Part shown: positions 43,273 to 54,652 of the stretch, in pieces
Layout: each line of letters begins with the position of its first letter
Numbering within the stretch: position 1 is the first letter of the stretch
Source: Volutella citrinella
Lineage: Eukaryota > Ascomycota > Sordariomycetes > Hypocreales > Nectriaceae
DNA: 64,000 nucleotides
Assembly (NCBI GenBank): GCA_034401135.1
Contig: JAWZSP010000009.1
Coordinates: forward strand, 868,001 to 932,000
Direction of reading: 5' to 3'
Translations under genes and position numbers: made by a program
Notes under the pieces: model-generated
Databases searched by the model: none
What the model saw: the letters and a program-made list of their open reading frames with translations, nothing else
What the model was told of the DNA's origin: nothing

Positions 43273-46154
43273 TTACTTTGATGCGATGGAATCGGTCAGT
43301 CTATCGTCTTTGGCCGGTACAGGTGGTGGGAAGAGCGGGCCAGGCTCTAACTTGGGCGTCATCTCGCCCTCCTCGAAAATTTGCTCCTCAACCTTGACCC
43401 CTGGGCCGGCGATTACAGGGGTAAAGACATCAACCTCCTCCACGTCTTCGTCTTCTTGGGCTGATTCGTCTTCTTCTTGGATAGTTATCTCCCCTGAGCG
43501 ACGTCCCAGACCAGAGGCACTAGCGCTGCGAGAGTGAGACCCAGATCCGGCGGTTCGGTTAGCAGCTGGGGCTCCGCCGAAATTGAGAGTTGGGCCCTTG
43601 AAAAGGTTCCTCTTTCGCTTGGCAAACTGCACCCCTGAAGCAAAGGGATTGGGCGACCCTGGTGCTTGTGGAGCATTGCCTGAAGGCATACCCTCGTTGA
43701 AGATGCTCAGAGGAGGCGGTGGTGCTCGGACTAAGCGAATATTGGATGGAAAAGATATCGCCGTGGGCGTGGCTGGCAGCACTTTGACTGAGTGGTGGGG
43801 AGACTGCGTTCTATGCGGCTTTGACATTGACGCAGAAAACGAGGCCGCCGAGCTCGTCGACGAAGCCTTCGAATGGGAATGGTGGTGATGGTGGATGGAT
43901 CGAACTGACGACACAGATGATGAGGTAGATTTGCGTCCTCGTAATCCAGCCGACGACCGCCGCATTGTCGATCGGGGTGTCATCGGTGCGGGTGACAGAG
44001 ACTGGCGCTTGTATGACTGAGACGAGACTCGAGTGGCGGCGAGAGTCGGCGACGTGACCGGCACAGACGCCGAACCTTGTGTGCCACCACTGGGCTGTTG
44101 GTGCCCCTTCAGAGCGTGGCCGTTAGCCACAACACTCTTGGGCAATCCAGCTGTCGAGAGCGTTCGAGGTGACCCAGACATTGGGTATTTGCTCGTTTGC
44201 GGCCTTGAACCTCCTTCCTTGCTGCTCATTGTGCTGCCCTCCTTCTTGTGCAAGTCGGGAGCGCTCCTACTCGTGCGTCTTTCGTGGCCTCTTTTCCTCC
44301 TCGTAGTATTCTCAAAGATCCAGTGTGTCCAGTTCTTCCAATGTGATATAATGGCCTGGCTTGGTTTACGTCTCGTCTTTTGCGATCCGTTCTGTTGTTG
44401 GCCCTGGGACCCGTTTGTAGGAATGGTATCAACAGGTGTCACAAGATGCAATGTCGACCCTCGAGACCGAGCACTGCGTATCACGCCCTCTTTAGGTGGC
44501 GGAATAGGCCGCCTCTGTCGAGATGTTGACACGGACCTAATTGAGTCCTTGTCAACAGGGGGAGGGGGATGATCGCCATCGGCATTGGCAGACCCAGGCT
44601 CCTTGTGTGCTTCAAGAAGTTGCGGGAGTTCCGAGACGACATAGTCCGAATAGTGTGCGCTCCTTCGCTCGCTTCGGCCTCGCCCCCTTGAGCTGGAGTG
44701 CTCCAAACGAATAAACTGCTTGGTCAACCCGCCGTCCTCGTCTACATTCTGCAGCACCGTGCTCATACGGTCCAGTCGGCTGGATGCCGCAGAGAGTCGT
44801 CGAAGACTCCGTGCTTCGGCATCTCTCTCCTTGCGCTTCGCCTCCTTTCTCGCCAACTTCCGCTGCTCCTTCTCCAGCAGAAGGGCCCACCAGCCAGCCA
44901 TGGCATCGCATTTTTGCGACATAACACTGTCAACCATTGCGTCCACATTGACGCCGGCACTGCGCATTCGGTGGAGGCAATCTTTTTCAATGTTTGTTGA
45001 AAATGGCGGGGTCTGCTTCACGTCGAGAATGGCCTGCTGAATCGCAGCATGGTCGGACAAGAAGGGATGAGCCAGGATTTCAGGGAGGCTCGGGCGGTAC
45101 AACGGCCGTTTCGACAATAGAGACTTGATGAGAGGAACCGCTTCGGCGGGAACATGGTCGGGAAACGTGGGCTCCTCGGAAAGGATCTTGGTCCGTGTCA
45201 CATTATCGTCATCGTCATCAAAGGGAAGCTCGCCACAGAGTAAGGCATAGAGGATGATGCCCAAGCTCCAAACGTCGACCTTTTCTCCGGCATACTTTTC
45301 CCCCTTGAGCATCTCTGGGGCTGAATAGCAGATGGTACCACAGAACGTCTGCAAATGATTCGTCCTGCCCTCGTATTCTCGGGTGAAACCAAAGTCAACG
45401 AGCTTGACATTTTCGTGCTTGTCGAATAGGATATTCTCGAGCTTCAGGTCGCGATGGACACAATTTTGTCGATGGACGTACGAGACGGCGCCAACAAGCT
45501 GGGTAAACACCTTTTGTACCTTGGCGACGGGTAGTGGGCCATGTTTGAGAAGGTGGTTGTACAGCTCGTCACCTATCGCATGTTAGCTAGGAAGAAATGG
45601 AGGAGCAGTTCGGTATCCGTATCCATACCAGGGCAATATTCCAAAACCAACCATACCAGCGACTCCGTCACTATGACCTCGTACAACCTAGCAATGTGTG
45701 GGTGTATGAATTGTCGGTGGTGGTGAATCTCCCGCGCGAGGTTCGAATCGCCTTTGTTGGCCGACTTGAGAACGACCTGATGTGGGTTAGCAGATGTCGT
45801 GCATTGTTGCCAGGTCAAACACCAACCTTGGAGCCATTGGTGAGCTTGTGGCTGGCAAGGTAGACCTTGCCAAAGGAGCCCTTGCCAATCAGCCGACCTA
45901 GAGTGTAAGAGCCGACAGACTTTAAGTCCTTACTCGAGAACTCGCTGCGATGCTCGCGTCAGTAACTTGTCAACGTCAGTCGATCGCGAGGCGGCTTACT
46001 CGAGCAGTTCTTGGTATGAGCGGGCAAGCTGTATATTTGGCGCCTTATTAGCAAACAAGGAACCTAGGCAGAGCCCGAGGCACCCGGAGAGGTCCTCATT
46101 ATCGTGACGAACCTTTGCCTTGCGCAGCTCGGCCTGCCCCTTTGCCGCCTGCAT
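43273..46154 (-). CDS. CAMK-like serine/threonine protein kinase
   Basis: 878 residues from exons 46154-46113, 46028-46000, 45944-45827, 45776-45629 and 45572-43273. An N-terminal kinase domain has the glycine loop GKGSFG at 44-49, catalytic Lys67, HRD with Asp154, DFG at 172-174 and APE at 197-199. The activation loop (GRTNHLQTFCGTICYSAPE) and ELPFDDDDDNVTRTKI stretch place it among Snf1/Kin4-like CAMK kinases. The C-terminal two thirds is disordered, with many Ser/Pro/Arg, an HHHHHSHSK run and acidic end (EEDESAQEDEDVEEVD), likely regulatory. The exact subfamily is uncertain. Exon 2 is 29 nt. Intron 1 uses GTTCGT. The kinase is catalytically complete by motif. Confidence 0.88.
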
Positions 46155-48682
46155 CCCTCCACAGCCGCGTTAGGCCAACAACACCGTAGCAGGACGTCCT
46201 GGGCACCGAGGAAATGTTTAGGAACGATAGTGAGGTCGCAGGTTCAGTCGTGCAGAATGGGGACGGCGCGGTGAGTATTGGGGATCGGGCGTGGACCAGG
46301 GTGCATTCGCGGTGTGGTCTCAAGCTAGGATCGCTTTCGAGTTGGGCGCAAAATAGAGGTCGTCGCACGCGGTAGTAATCCAGTCGGCAGCAAGGAAGAG
46401 TCTTCGACGAAGGGTCGTTCTTGGAGCAAAGTCGCAGTGGAAGAGAATGATCGGTTTTGAAGGAGTGACACGCGTGGCGTGGCGTCTCACAGCCAGCGCA
46501 GCGAAGCTGGAGATGGGAGATGGACGGTGCTGGCACCTCTGACGTCGAACGTACGCAACGGCGACCAGGTCAGCACGCGTTGCAGCCCAGAATTCGATCC
46601 GGTGCGTCGTTGAGGGGAATTTCGAATGCAAGGCCGTCGTGCTTGCTATGATGCTATTCCGCCCTGACGTTGGAGGTTGGAGGTGATTGCGTCGAATGCT
46701 GTAAAGTTTGGACGGCAAATTTGGGCATGCCTGGGGGGGCTGGGCTGGGGGGCGACTTCAGGAAGGAGGGAATGATCTTCTCACTTTCCTGTTGGATGCT
46801 ACCGGCCCGGCGTGGTGCACAACGGTACTGCCAGGTACCAGAGTATGTACTACAGGACGGACTGGGCTGGGGCAGTAGCGGGAGATGGGGGGCCCTGGGG
46901 AGTACGTAACCCACAGCGACTGGGTCCACGGGCGTGATGCGACGCAGGGCGATGGCTTCAAAAGGCCAAAGCACAACGGATGACCTGGCAGTCCCCGCTG
47001 GCCTTGCTCTTTGAACATCGCTGGCTCTAATGCGTTGAAGTACCGGTCATCGCACAAGAACCTAAGCCATCTGCTGGCATAATCAGATCGTCCATCCAAC
47101 CAGTCTTTCCAAGAGGCATTGGCAGCATTAACAATTGCTGGCTCAGCAGTGTCTGCTTCCACATCATTCTGCACGGCACGCCGATGTACCACACCGCGCT
47201 AAGGCGTGGTTAGTGCCCGCTGGTACCACCACAGAAGCGCCGCAACGGCGCCACGCCTCACGGGTTTCTGTCACTTTCTGATGGGGCTCCGGGGGTTCTC
47301 AGAGGCTGACGAGTGCTGGAACCCCTAATACTCACGGTACAAAGTTCATTTCCAACGTGCCCACGGTGTGCCGAATGGCAATGTCCTCGCTTACAAGGAC
47401 CCTTTAATCAAAACAGATTCTAATCCTGGCCGCGCTAAGTTTCCGTTCAACAAGATGCGTATTGGCCAGACAAGAAGACAATGATGATGGCTCATTGTTT
47501 GCCGCAGCCCCGAGCCGCTCTCTCCTCATTGTGACATCAAGCGTGGTTCCGCAGCCCGCCGGCTTGCGCTTGTCACCTCCGTCGATCCGTCAGGAGGCGG
47601 CAGGTGCGGCTGCATGCAGGCGACAGACAGCAGCAACGCCTGAATCCGCTAGTACAAGTAATAAGACACGGCACATTCTATTCAACGTCTAGAAGCTATC
47701 TGTGCGTGGGCGCTTGGATACTATACATAGTAATAATTATTACTGTGATTAGTATTATTCGGACTTTTGGAGTCCTCGCAGACACGCTCTATGCTTCGAG
47801 GACGCTCAACCGCTGGGATCCAGCCAGTGCCAGGGCACCCTGGCTGACATGGAGCTTATTACTCTCCAAGCCCCCTTTCGTCAACAGACATCCAAAAGGC
47901 AGCACAGTCAATCGTTGACTGTTGATTCTCAGTTCTCCGGCTCCCCGTGCGAGCACAGATGATACCACAATGGCGCAACACACCCGTTCTCCGCAATGGA
48001 TCTTCAAACAATAGCGCAAGCAGCGGGTTTCTTTGGCACGTTCGTTTCTTGGCTCGCCCTTCGAATCCCCCCCATGACAGCCAACCGGGATGGATTATGC
48101 CTGCCAACCCCTGAGCGATCGTCACCCCCCTACACCGCAAGCATGGCAGGGTGGATCATTTCACTGTGTGCGATCAACCTTCGACTCTGTGCCAGCTATA
48201 GTGTACGCGTTACCTGTTCGCCGTGGTCTAGCAACAACCTAGACTCAAAGCCAGTCGGATGCAATGTGATAATAAGTGATAAGCTAATTAAGGCACTGTA
48301 GCAACTTGGTAAAGTACTGTACCTCAGGTAGCTACATGATAAGGTCTGTGGGGGGTCCCATACAACAGCTTGGTTACAAGCCGAGATGTCGGGGATTTGT
48401 TGCGATAAACGTTCTGCCCAGGATATTAATTCTTTTCAATTACATCAAGATAGATTGCGCCTGCTACCGAACGTCTCTATTTACGAGCAGTACTTCACCA
48501 CAGTCGTAGTAGGCAACAGCGCCGTCAGCGGCACACACAGGACGATGATTAGTGCCAGTTTAAAAATGGGCAACGACCTCAGGCAGCAACATCAGATATA
48601 TACATGCCCTGCATGTCAGCATCGTACATATTCAAGGCAACTGTTACGCGAACACTCAGACAACCAGATCGAAACCTGAGCC
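46155..48682. other. Intergenic region, 2.5 kb
   Basis: Head-to-head space between the kinase (minus) and the 2EXR gene (plus). A 16-bp perfect palindrome AGTAATAATTATTACT is at 47729-47744, in an AT-rich patch. Frames at 46099-46536 and 46758-47192 (minus) have no domain and probably belong to the kinase leader or are chance. No RNA gene recognised. Confidence 0.45.
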
Positions 48683-49759
48683 ATGGAGGACAGCAACCCG
48701 AAGTTTACCTGCTTCTCTCAGCTGCCCTCGGAGTTGCGGCTCCGTATCTGGCAAGACGCTCTACCGCCTCAGGACCTAATGATCGGAGCTCCAAGCAGGG
48801 TACCAGCAGATGGCTGGCGCTGTGATTTACTCAAATCCAACTCTGCTCCGTGGGGACTTCTGGGAACATGTCACGAATCTAGAGAATTCGCCCTGGCCAA
48901 TGGCTCTTTCATGCCCGCCTCTCTCTATCATGACGACACCGAGGGCCAGACGTGGGTCGCTCGCCACATACAGACGGTCTTTGTCACAGCCGGAGGAACG
49001 TGGTACCAGAGACTCAAGGATTTGCCCAACAGTTTCTCTGCTGTCGCGTGCATGTGGCGAAAAGGCCTGGAGCCGTCTGCTCTACGAGACGCCTTGTGGG
49101 AGCGAATTGCTCGTGGTCTGCCTACGCCGCGAGTTGTGTATGTGATATTGTCCGCCATCCCATACAACAACGAAGTAATCGACGGCATTGGCCAAGAGAC
49201 GGGCCAGGGGATAAGGTCAACGCATACGCTTTATGACGACGCGGATCTCTGTGTCATGGACCTGGACGATGACCGACTCCCAGACCTGTTGCGGACGGTG
49301 CACCAGTCTATGGAATGGAACCTCACTGTCGAGCTATGCCACCGCAGCCCCGTCTGCTTCCTACGGACGCTCCGACGCTACTGGGATTCCGACGTCGAGT
49401 GCGATTCGATGCGCAAACATCTCCAAGCGCAAGTTTCGCGAAAATGGCCCGGATTTGCCATGTTTGAAGAGCACCATCGTGCGCCGCCAACGGAGATGCC
49501 ATGGGTGATTCGGCCAGCCCTGGCTTTGGGACGCTCCACGACAGTAGGCCTAGTCGGGCCAACGGCACCGAGTCTCCGGCACCCCAGCTACGATTCATTT
49601 TCGAATCTGTGGCATCGAGGCGAGAGAGGGGGGCAGCCGGAGCGGGAGGCAGGGCTTCTTCTCGCAGTACAGATTAGTTACAGCAGGGATGCGACCAAGG
49701 ACGACCGCCCTTGGGTGCCACGGTTCGTGTGTGGAGAAAGTTGTGAAGACGAGGGCTGA
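48683..49759 (+). CDS. 2EXR-domain protein
   Basis: Single exon, 358 residues. The N-terminus FTCFSQLPSELRLRIWQDALPP is the signature of the fungal 2EXR family, followed by the usual LLGTCHESREFAL segment. The rest has no recognised domain. This family is expanded in Pezizomycotina and has no known molecular role; it superficially resembles an F-box in helix pattern but is a separate family. The ATG at 48683 lies 8 residues before the motif, as in other members. A tRNA gene starts 70 nt after its stop. Confidence 0.85.
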   Translation: MEDSNPKFTCFSQLPSELRLRIWQDALPPQDLMIGAPSRVPADGWRCDLLKSNSAPWGLLGTCHESREFALANGSFMPASLYHDDTEGQTWVARHIQTVFVTAGGTWYQRLKDLPNSFSAVACMWRKGLEPSALRDALWERIARGLPTPRVVYVILSAIPYNNEVIDGIGQETGQGIRSTHTLYDDADLCVMDLDDDRLPDLLRTVHQSMEWNLTVELCHRSPVCFLRTLRRYWDSDVECDSMRKHLQAQVSRKWPGFAMFEEHHRAPPTEMPWVIRPALALGRSTTVGLVGPTAPSLRHPSYDSFSNLWHRGERGGQPEREAGLLLAVQISYSRDATKDDRPWVPRFVCGESCEDEG

Positions 49760-49829
49760 TAAGTCTGTGTCACAATATAGCTGAATGGAAATCGTTTCCC
49801 GACAACGAAGCAAGACCAGCTTCCTACTA

Positions 49830-49900
49830 GCGTAATTGGTTTAGTGGTAAAATTAATCGTTGCCATCGATTAGCCCTGGGTTCGATTCCCAGATTACGCA
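49830..49900 (+). tRNA. tRNA-Gly (GCC anticodon)
   Basis: 71-nt cloverleaf without intron. Acceptor stem GCGTAAT pairs with ATTACGC (49893-49899) and discriminator A is 49900. Anticodon stem AATCG/CGATT encloses the loop TTGCCAT with anticodon GCC at 49862-49864. The T-arm is CTGGG-TTCGATT-CCCAG. D-arm contains GGTTTAGTGGTAA (box A-like) and the T-arm contains box B, so internal pol III promoters are intact. Confidence 0.95.
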
Positions 49901-50996
49901 AGCATTTCATTTTTGGCCTTGGCCATTCTTTTTGGTGGAGGATTTGGTCGTGGGGTGGAGCTAATGGCCATTTGCGAGTTTCATCACATCGTGAGCTTCA
50001 CATTCCAGCAGCAGTCAAGGTCAAGACTGGCGTCTGTCAGTAAATTATGTCGCATAGACTAAGGGCGTTTTCTATCTCTCTTCCATTGAAATCCATTTAT
50101 CATGTCCAGCTTTCCCGGTGGTGAATTTTTTCCTCTTCAAATGCAGTTGGTGACGAGGTGCATCTCGTTGTTGGCCATGTTGGCTACTCGACACAGCATC
50201 AACTCCTCAGCTGATGACGCAACAGACCAATCCTACCAGTCGCAATGGCCATTCCCCGCAACACACTGCAGCATGTGGCACCATTTTGCGCAGCAATATC
50301 CAGTTCCCTTCCTCTAGCCGCCGGCGCTATCCTGTTGGCCAGAGATTTAGACCTCAATCGACAAGGGAACACAGGCTGGAGAGCACCCAAGCCCTGACAA
50401 GAACCGTCACAGCCTCAAGCTGTGTGCATGCAGCTGCAAGTCAAGCGTGACCCAGAGAGCGTGGCTCAGCGCTGGCGACCGGGACAGGCCCTAGATGCAC
50501 GATATCCCCAATACGGATGGCTGTCTGCCTACCAACACCATCCCGACCCCACATGCGGCCATTGGGCTGCCCTCGAGCGGCGGCGCTTAACGAAGTTCAC
50601 GATGAACTCACCCATTGCTATCCGAATAAAAAGAGATGTGGTTATAAGGCGATCGCAGATTTCATAGTGTCAGAGCCCACCTCATCTCGACATGTATTCG
50701 CTCCTTCGGCCATCTTGTATATGGGTGTCACCATCTTGAACTTCGCGAGCGGCTGAGCTGGCGGCCCACTTACCAACATGGTCGCCTGCCCTGCAAGGCA
50801 GAGGGGGGGGGGGTTCGAAACACGAGGCCCTCGCAGACCCAGGGGAGGCCTATTCTGGCCGGCCATGCACCACCAGAACCGCATGCTGCGCCCTCCTGAG
50901 GGGGTTATATACTCCTGCCGCAGCCGCTCACGGGGCTTCCTGTTGGCATAGAAACCACAGTCACTTGTACCTCTTTGCTTCTCTTTCTCTTTCACA
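49901..50996. other. Intergenic region with TATA box and poly-G tract
   Basis: Contains a run of 11 G at 50803-50813 and a TATATA at 50907-50912, 85-90 nt before the ATG at 50997. No gene is supported by the short frames here. Confidence 0.5.
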
Positions 50997-52181
50997 ATGG
51001 CCACCGCACTATCGCCTCCCCTCGTTTGGCCGAGTTCCGTCTCGGCCCTATGCCAGCATCTTGGCGTAGACCCTGGGCCGGTCTTCAAATGCCACGGGCA
51101 GACCACGAAGAAAAAGCGCTGCAAGATCGACATCAAGAAGCAGCATCTGCCCACTGTCGAGCGTCTTTTGAGCCAAGTTGCTAAAAGTGGCAGCTTGGCT
51201 GCGTGCAAAACGCAGCTCAGCGATCTTGCAACGCTTCTCGTGTGCGAGAAATATCATCAAAACCAGGCCGAGGGCCAGCTCGCAGGCTGGGAAGAAAAGC
51301 TGAAGGAGATCAAAGTCATCAAAAACGAAAGTGACTCGAATGATACCAAGTCCATACTATCTAAGCTGGTCGATCACGAGCTCAAGCTATCCAAGCTGGT
51401 TGATGCCAAGCAAAGATCTGCCATTACTTCCTCTGCAACAACGCCAATCAAAGCCGAACAAACCTCTTCGGCGCAACCCACCACCAAGCCCAGAGAGAGC
51501 AAGACACCCAAGAAGCCGGTAACACCCAAGAAGCCGGCAGAGAAACACCACTTCGTGCCCTACGGTAGCAAGTCTCGAACCAACCTTGAAACCAACAAGG
51601 CAATCAAGGAGTGCATTTTGCGTCGGCTCACCAAAACTGAGAAGGAGTGTAACGGCTATGTCTATACATACACGTTCCCAGACAACTATCACGACCCCTC
51701 CCCTTATCTCAAGATCGGAAACGCAGGTGATGTCACGCAGCGCATGGCTGACTGGAGGAATCAGTGCGGGTACAAGCCCAAGGTGATGGGGAGCATTGCG
51801 TGTGACAATTACGTCAAGGTGGAACGTCTTGTGCATATCCAACTTTTCAACGAGCGCAAGAAGGAGACCAAGTGTCCCAAATGCGCTATTTCCCACATTG
51901 AGTGGTTCGACATCCGCTTCTTTCGTGCCAATACTGCTATTGGGCTCTGGGCCGATTGGACACGCATGCAGCCCTTTGAGGGGAACGGAGAACTCAAGCC
52001 GGTGTGGAAGCAACGGCTAGACAAGGTCGACCTGACCGATCCCAACTGCTGGGCCGACTTTGTCAATGAAAAGTGGGAGGATGAGAGTGTTGCGGGCTCC
52101 GAAACAGATGTTGACCCCGACGCGGAGAGCGATTCGGATTACCTTGACTTTGACGATGACGATTCTGAAGTGGACTACTGA
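50997..52181 (+). CDS. T5orf172 (GIY-YIG-like) domain protein
   Basis: 394 residues, one exon. The N-terminal part (to about 200) is charged, with FKCHGQTTKKKRCKIDI near the start (two Cys spaced like a small zinc motif) and a Lys/Pro/Thr-rich linker with the repeat KKPVTPKKPAEK. The C-terminal domain (about 215-320) reads GYVYTYTFPDN ... YLKIGNAGDVTQRMADWRNQCGYKP ... VERLVHIQLF, the pattern of the T5orf172 family, a branch of the GIY-YIG nuclease fold first named from phage T5. A following CPKCAISHIEWFDI (Cys pair) is common in fungal members. The tail is very acidic (DVDPDAESDSDYLDFDDDD). Its activity in fungi is unknown. It may be of mobile origin long ago, but codon use looks native. Confidence 0.82.
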   Translation: MATALSPPLVWPSSVSALCQHLGVDPGPVFKCHGQTTKKKRCKIDIKKQHLPTVERLLSQVAKSGSLAACKTQLSDLATLLVCEKYHQNQAEGQLAGWEEKLKEIKVIKNESDSNDTKSILSKLVDHELKLSKLVDAKQRSAITSSATTPIKAEQTSSAQPTTKPRESKTPKKPVTPKKPAEKHHFVPYGSKSRTNLETNKAIKECILRRLTKTEKECNGYVYTYTFPDNYHDPSPYLKIGNAGDVTQRMADWRNQCGYKPKVMGSIACDNYVKVERLVHIQLFNERKKETKCPKCAISHIEWFDIRFFRANTAIGLWADWTRMQPFEGNGELKPVWKQRLDKVDLTDPNCWADFVNEKWEDESVAGSETDVDPDAESDSDYLDFDDDDSEVDY

Positions 52182-52326
52182 GATGGAGCGACTTTGTACA
52201 TCTTACGGCGTTTTGGTGTATATCTTGGTGTTGGTTGTCTTTTTTTTGGATACCCTAGCGAATTCATTTTGCGCCTTTTCTGCTCAATCATCTACACTCT
52301 AACTTGTGAGAAAACCGTTGAACAAC

Positions 52327-54237
52327 TCAGTCAAAGTTCCAGGCGTAATCACCCAGCAGTCCAACCCACCACTCCGGTGCGCTTTCGTCCCCCTGAGCCT
52401 GGTGGAACAGACCCATTGGCTGGAAAGCAGCGGATTGGGGCTCGGCCTGTCCCCGTACTCTGGAGACGAACCAGTCCTTTAGCCACCTCGTTTTGCGAAT
52501 CATGTCAACGAGGATGCTGTCGGCCTGCTGCTCGGGCGTTGACGTAGTAGTAGTAAAGGCCTGCACGTCCTGTTGCCGCTGAGTTTCGGCTTCGACTAGG
52601 CGCTCTGCAATCTGGTCGAGAATGGATGGCATGTCGAGTTGCTGTCGAGCGAAATCCAGGCCCCAGTCTGGCGCATTCACCAGGAGCAGTCGCACAGCCA
52701 AGAGCATCACATGAATAGCATGGTCAGCACTCAGAAGTGACTGGTAGAGTACCGCTTCGGGCGGCTCGGACAAGAGCGCCTCAAAAAATGCCCTACACGC
52801 ATCAAGTGTGTTGGTCAGGCACACTTTGCGGTACATGGACATTCCATACGTCTTCTCGCCTCGGTAGAGGAGGGTGACAACTGGTTCATAATGCCGGATT
52901 ATGAGATAGCATCGAAACATGGTGAGCTTTCTTTGCAAGCTCGGAGGCGCCCCTTGTATCGCAGTCGCTGTGAATCTATCGAGTTCAGTGCGGAACCCAC
53001 GCCCGCTGCCCTCGAGGATATAGGCATACTGAAGGTCGAGATTGCGCTCGTGCGGCTTGCCAAAACCCTGAAATAACTGCTCGCCTCTCTGTATCATGCC
53101 GACAACATGTACTAGCGAGACGTCAGACGGCCTAAGGGATGCTTTTTTTATGTTATTGACGTATTCATCCACCAGTGGACTCTCGAGGGGATTATTTCGA
53201 CCGTATTTAATCGCATTGCTGGATGTGTTAGCCATGTGTGCGAGTTACGCAATATGCCAACTCACACTGAGAGAACGCAGAACAGGCCCAAAGCCGCACG
53301 CTGCTCATCTAGCGAGCGGTTTTGGCTACTACTCGACAACGCTTCGATTTCAGCAAAGGCCTTGCCCTGTTCAGGCGTTTGCCCCATCGTGATGCCTAGG
53401 TTGTGAGCAAACCCGAGTGCGAGGTGCTCCAAGTTGGTGACTTGGGCTTCCCCAATCTGACTAGCATGCGCCCTAAGACAACGGTCAGATGAAGATTGGC
53501 TATGTCTCGTTCATCAAACCAACCAGGCGATGCAGACGAGCAAGCCTTGGAGGAGGTCTAGTGTCCGTTCTTCCTCAACAAGCATCCTGTAGCCGAGGAA
53601 GGCCAGAGTGTTGCGCTTCATCTTGGCTTGCTGAGATGCCGGTAACAAGCTAGCAGCGAGTACAATTGCCCGAAAAAGAAATGGCTTCGTCGCGCACAAT
53701 TCTTGTGCCGTTGCGTCGTCAATCACAACAAAGGGATAGTTGGGCAGAAAGCTAGTTTTATATCGTGCGAGTGCATCTTCAGCCTGCGCCCAAGTAAGCC
53801 CATTCGGCGGCTTGGATTTGTTCCTTGGACTCCTTGCCTCATTTCGGTCTATATCACCTTCGCTGCTGTGCTGGATACGAAAGGAACTTGGTCCTGAGGC
53901 GGGAATATCATCAGCTGGTTTCACACTCCCGGGCTGTAGGGAAATCGGTCTACCCAATCAGCCGCATCCAAAAGTTTGAGCACAGAGTACAGATATTACC
54001 TGTTGACGTTGATCCGTCGAGGTCTTCGAAGAGCCTTGCTTGTTTTGTTGGTGCATTCAATCCCGAGCTTGGAGCAACTACGCTTTATCAGCAAACTCCA
54101 CCTGGGGCGGCATGCGCCACGCACCGCTGACACTGTTCGCCTCGGGGACTACTGGCATATTCGCATCTTGCCTTGGACTGGGAGCACGGTTCACATGCCC
54201 TTGGTCGGCGGGGGGGGCTTGGCGGCGCCTCGGACAT
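52327..54237 (-). CDS. Zn(II)2Cys6 transcription factor
   Basis: 571 residues from exons 54237-54125, 54077-54000, 53949-53524, 53472-53266 and 53218-52327. The zinc cluster is split by intron 1 and is only complete after splicing: Cys15, 18, 25, 36, 39, 46 (C-x2-C-x6-C-x10-C-x2-C-x6-C), where the fifth and sixth Cys come from CSKLGIEC. The x10 linker is longer than average but within the family range. A fungal-specific regulatory region follows. Intron 1 has a GTGCGT donor and intron 3 a GTTGGT donor. An ATG upstream at 54309 is in frame and would add 24 residues; 54237 is preferred as it is close to the cluster. Its target is unknown; neighbours give no pathway hint. Confidence 0.85.
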
Positions 54238-54652
54238 TGATGAATGTTGAGGAAGAGACCTGAGTCGAGGTGAATGTGATGTGAGCCTTAAGTTGAGGAA
54301 TTCGACCACTCAGGGTGCGGGATAAAAGGATACTGCATCTTTCGGCCAAAAATACTCGTGTGGGGTGGTCACTCATTAACATATCATAATTTCCATTCCA
54401 TTTTGCGAGCGACGCCTCAACCGCGAACCATCCCATTGCCTGAATTGGGGAAATGCTAAAGCGTTTTTACCTATCCCATTTCTCCATATGCTATGTTGCA
54501 ACCCAAACTCCATTAAAACAGATCAAAAACTGCTGAAACAGTGATATCTCACGACCAGTTGCCTTAACTCACATCCCAACGCCGCCTGCACCATAAAAGC
54601 TCAGCACCAACAGAGCTCATCAATGCTATGTCTAGTACGTTGTCGGATATCA
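54238..54652. other. Intergenic region
   Basis: 415 nt upstream of the Zn2Cys6 gene and downstream of the SP-RING gene, both on the minus strand. No motif recognised. Confidence 0.4.
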
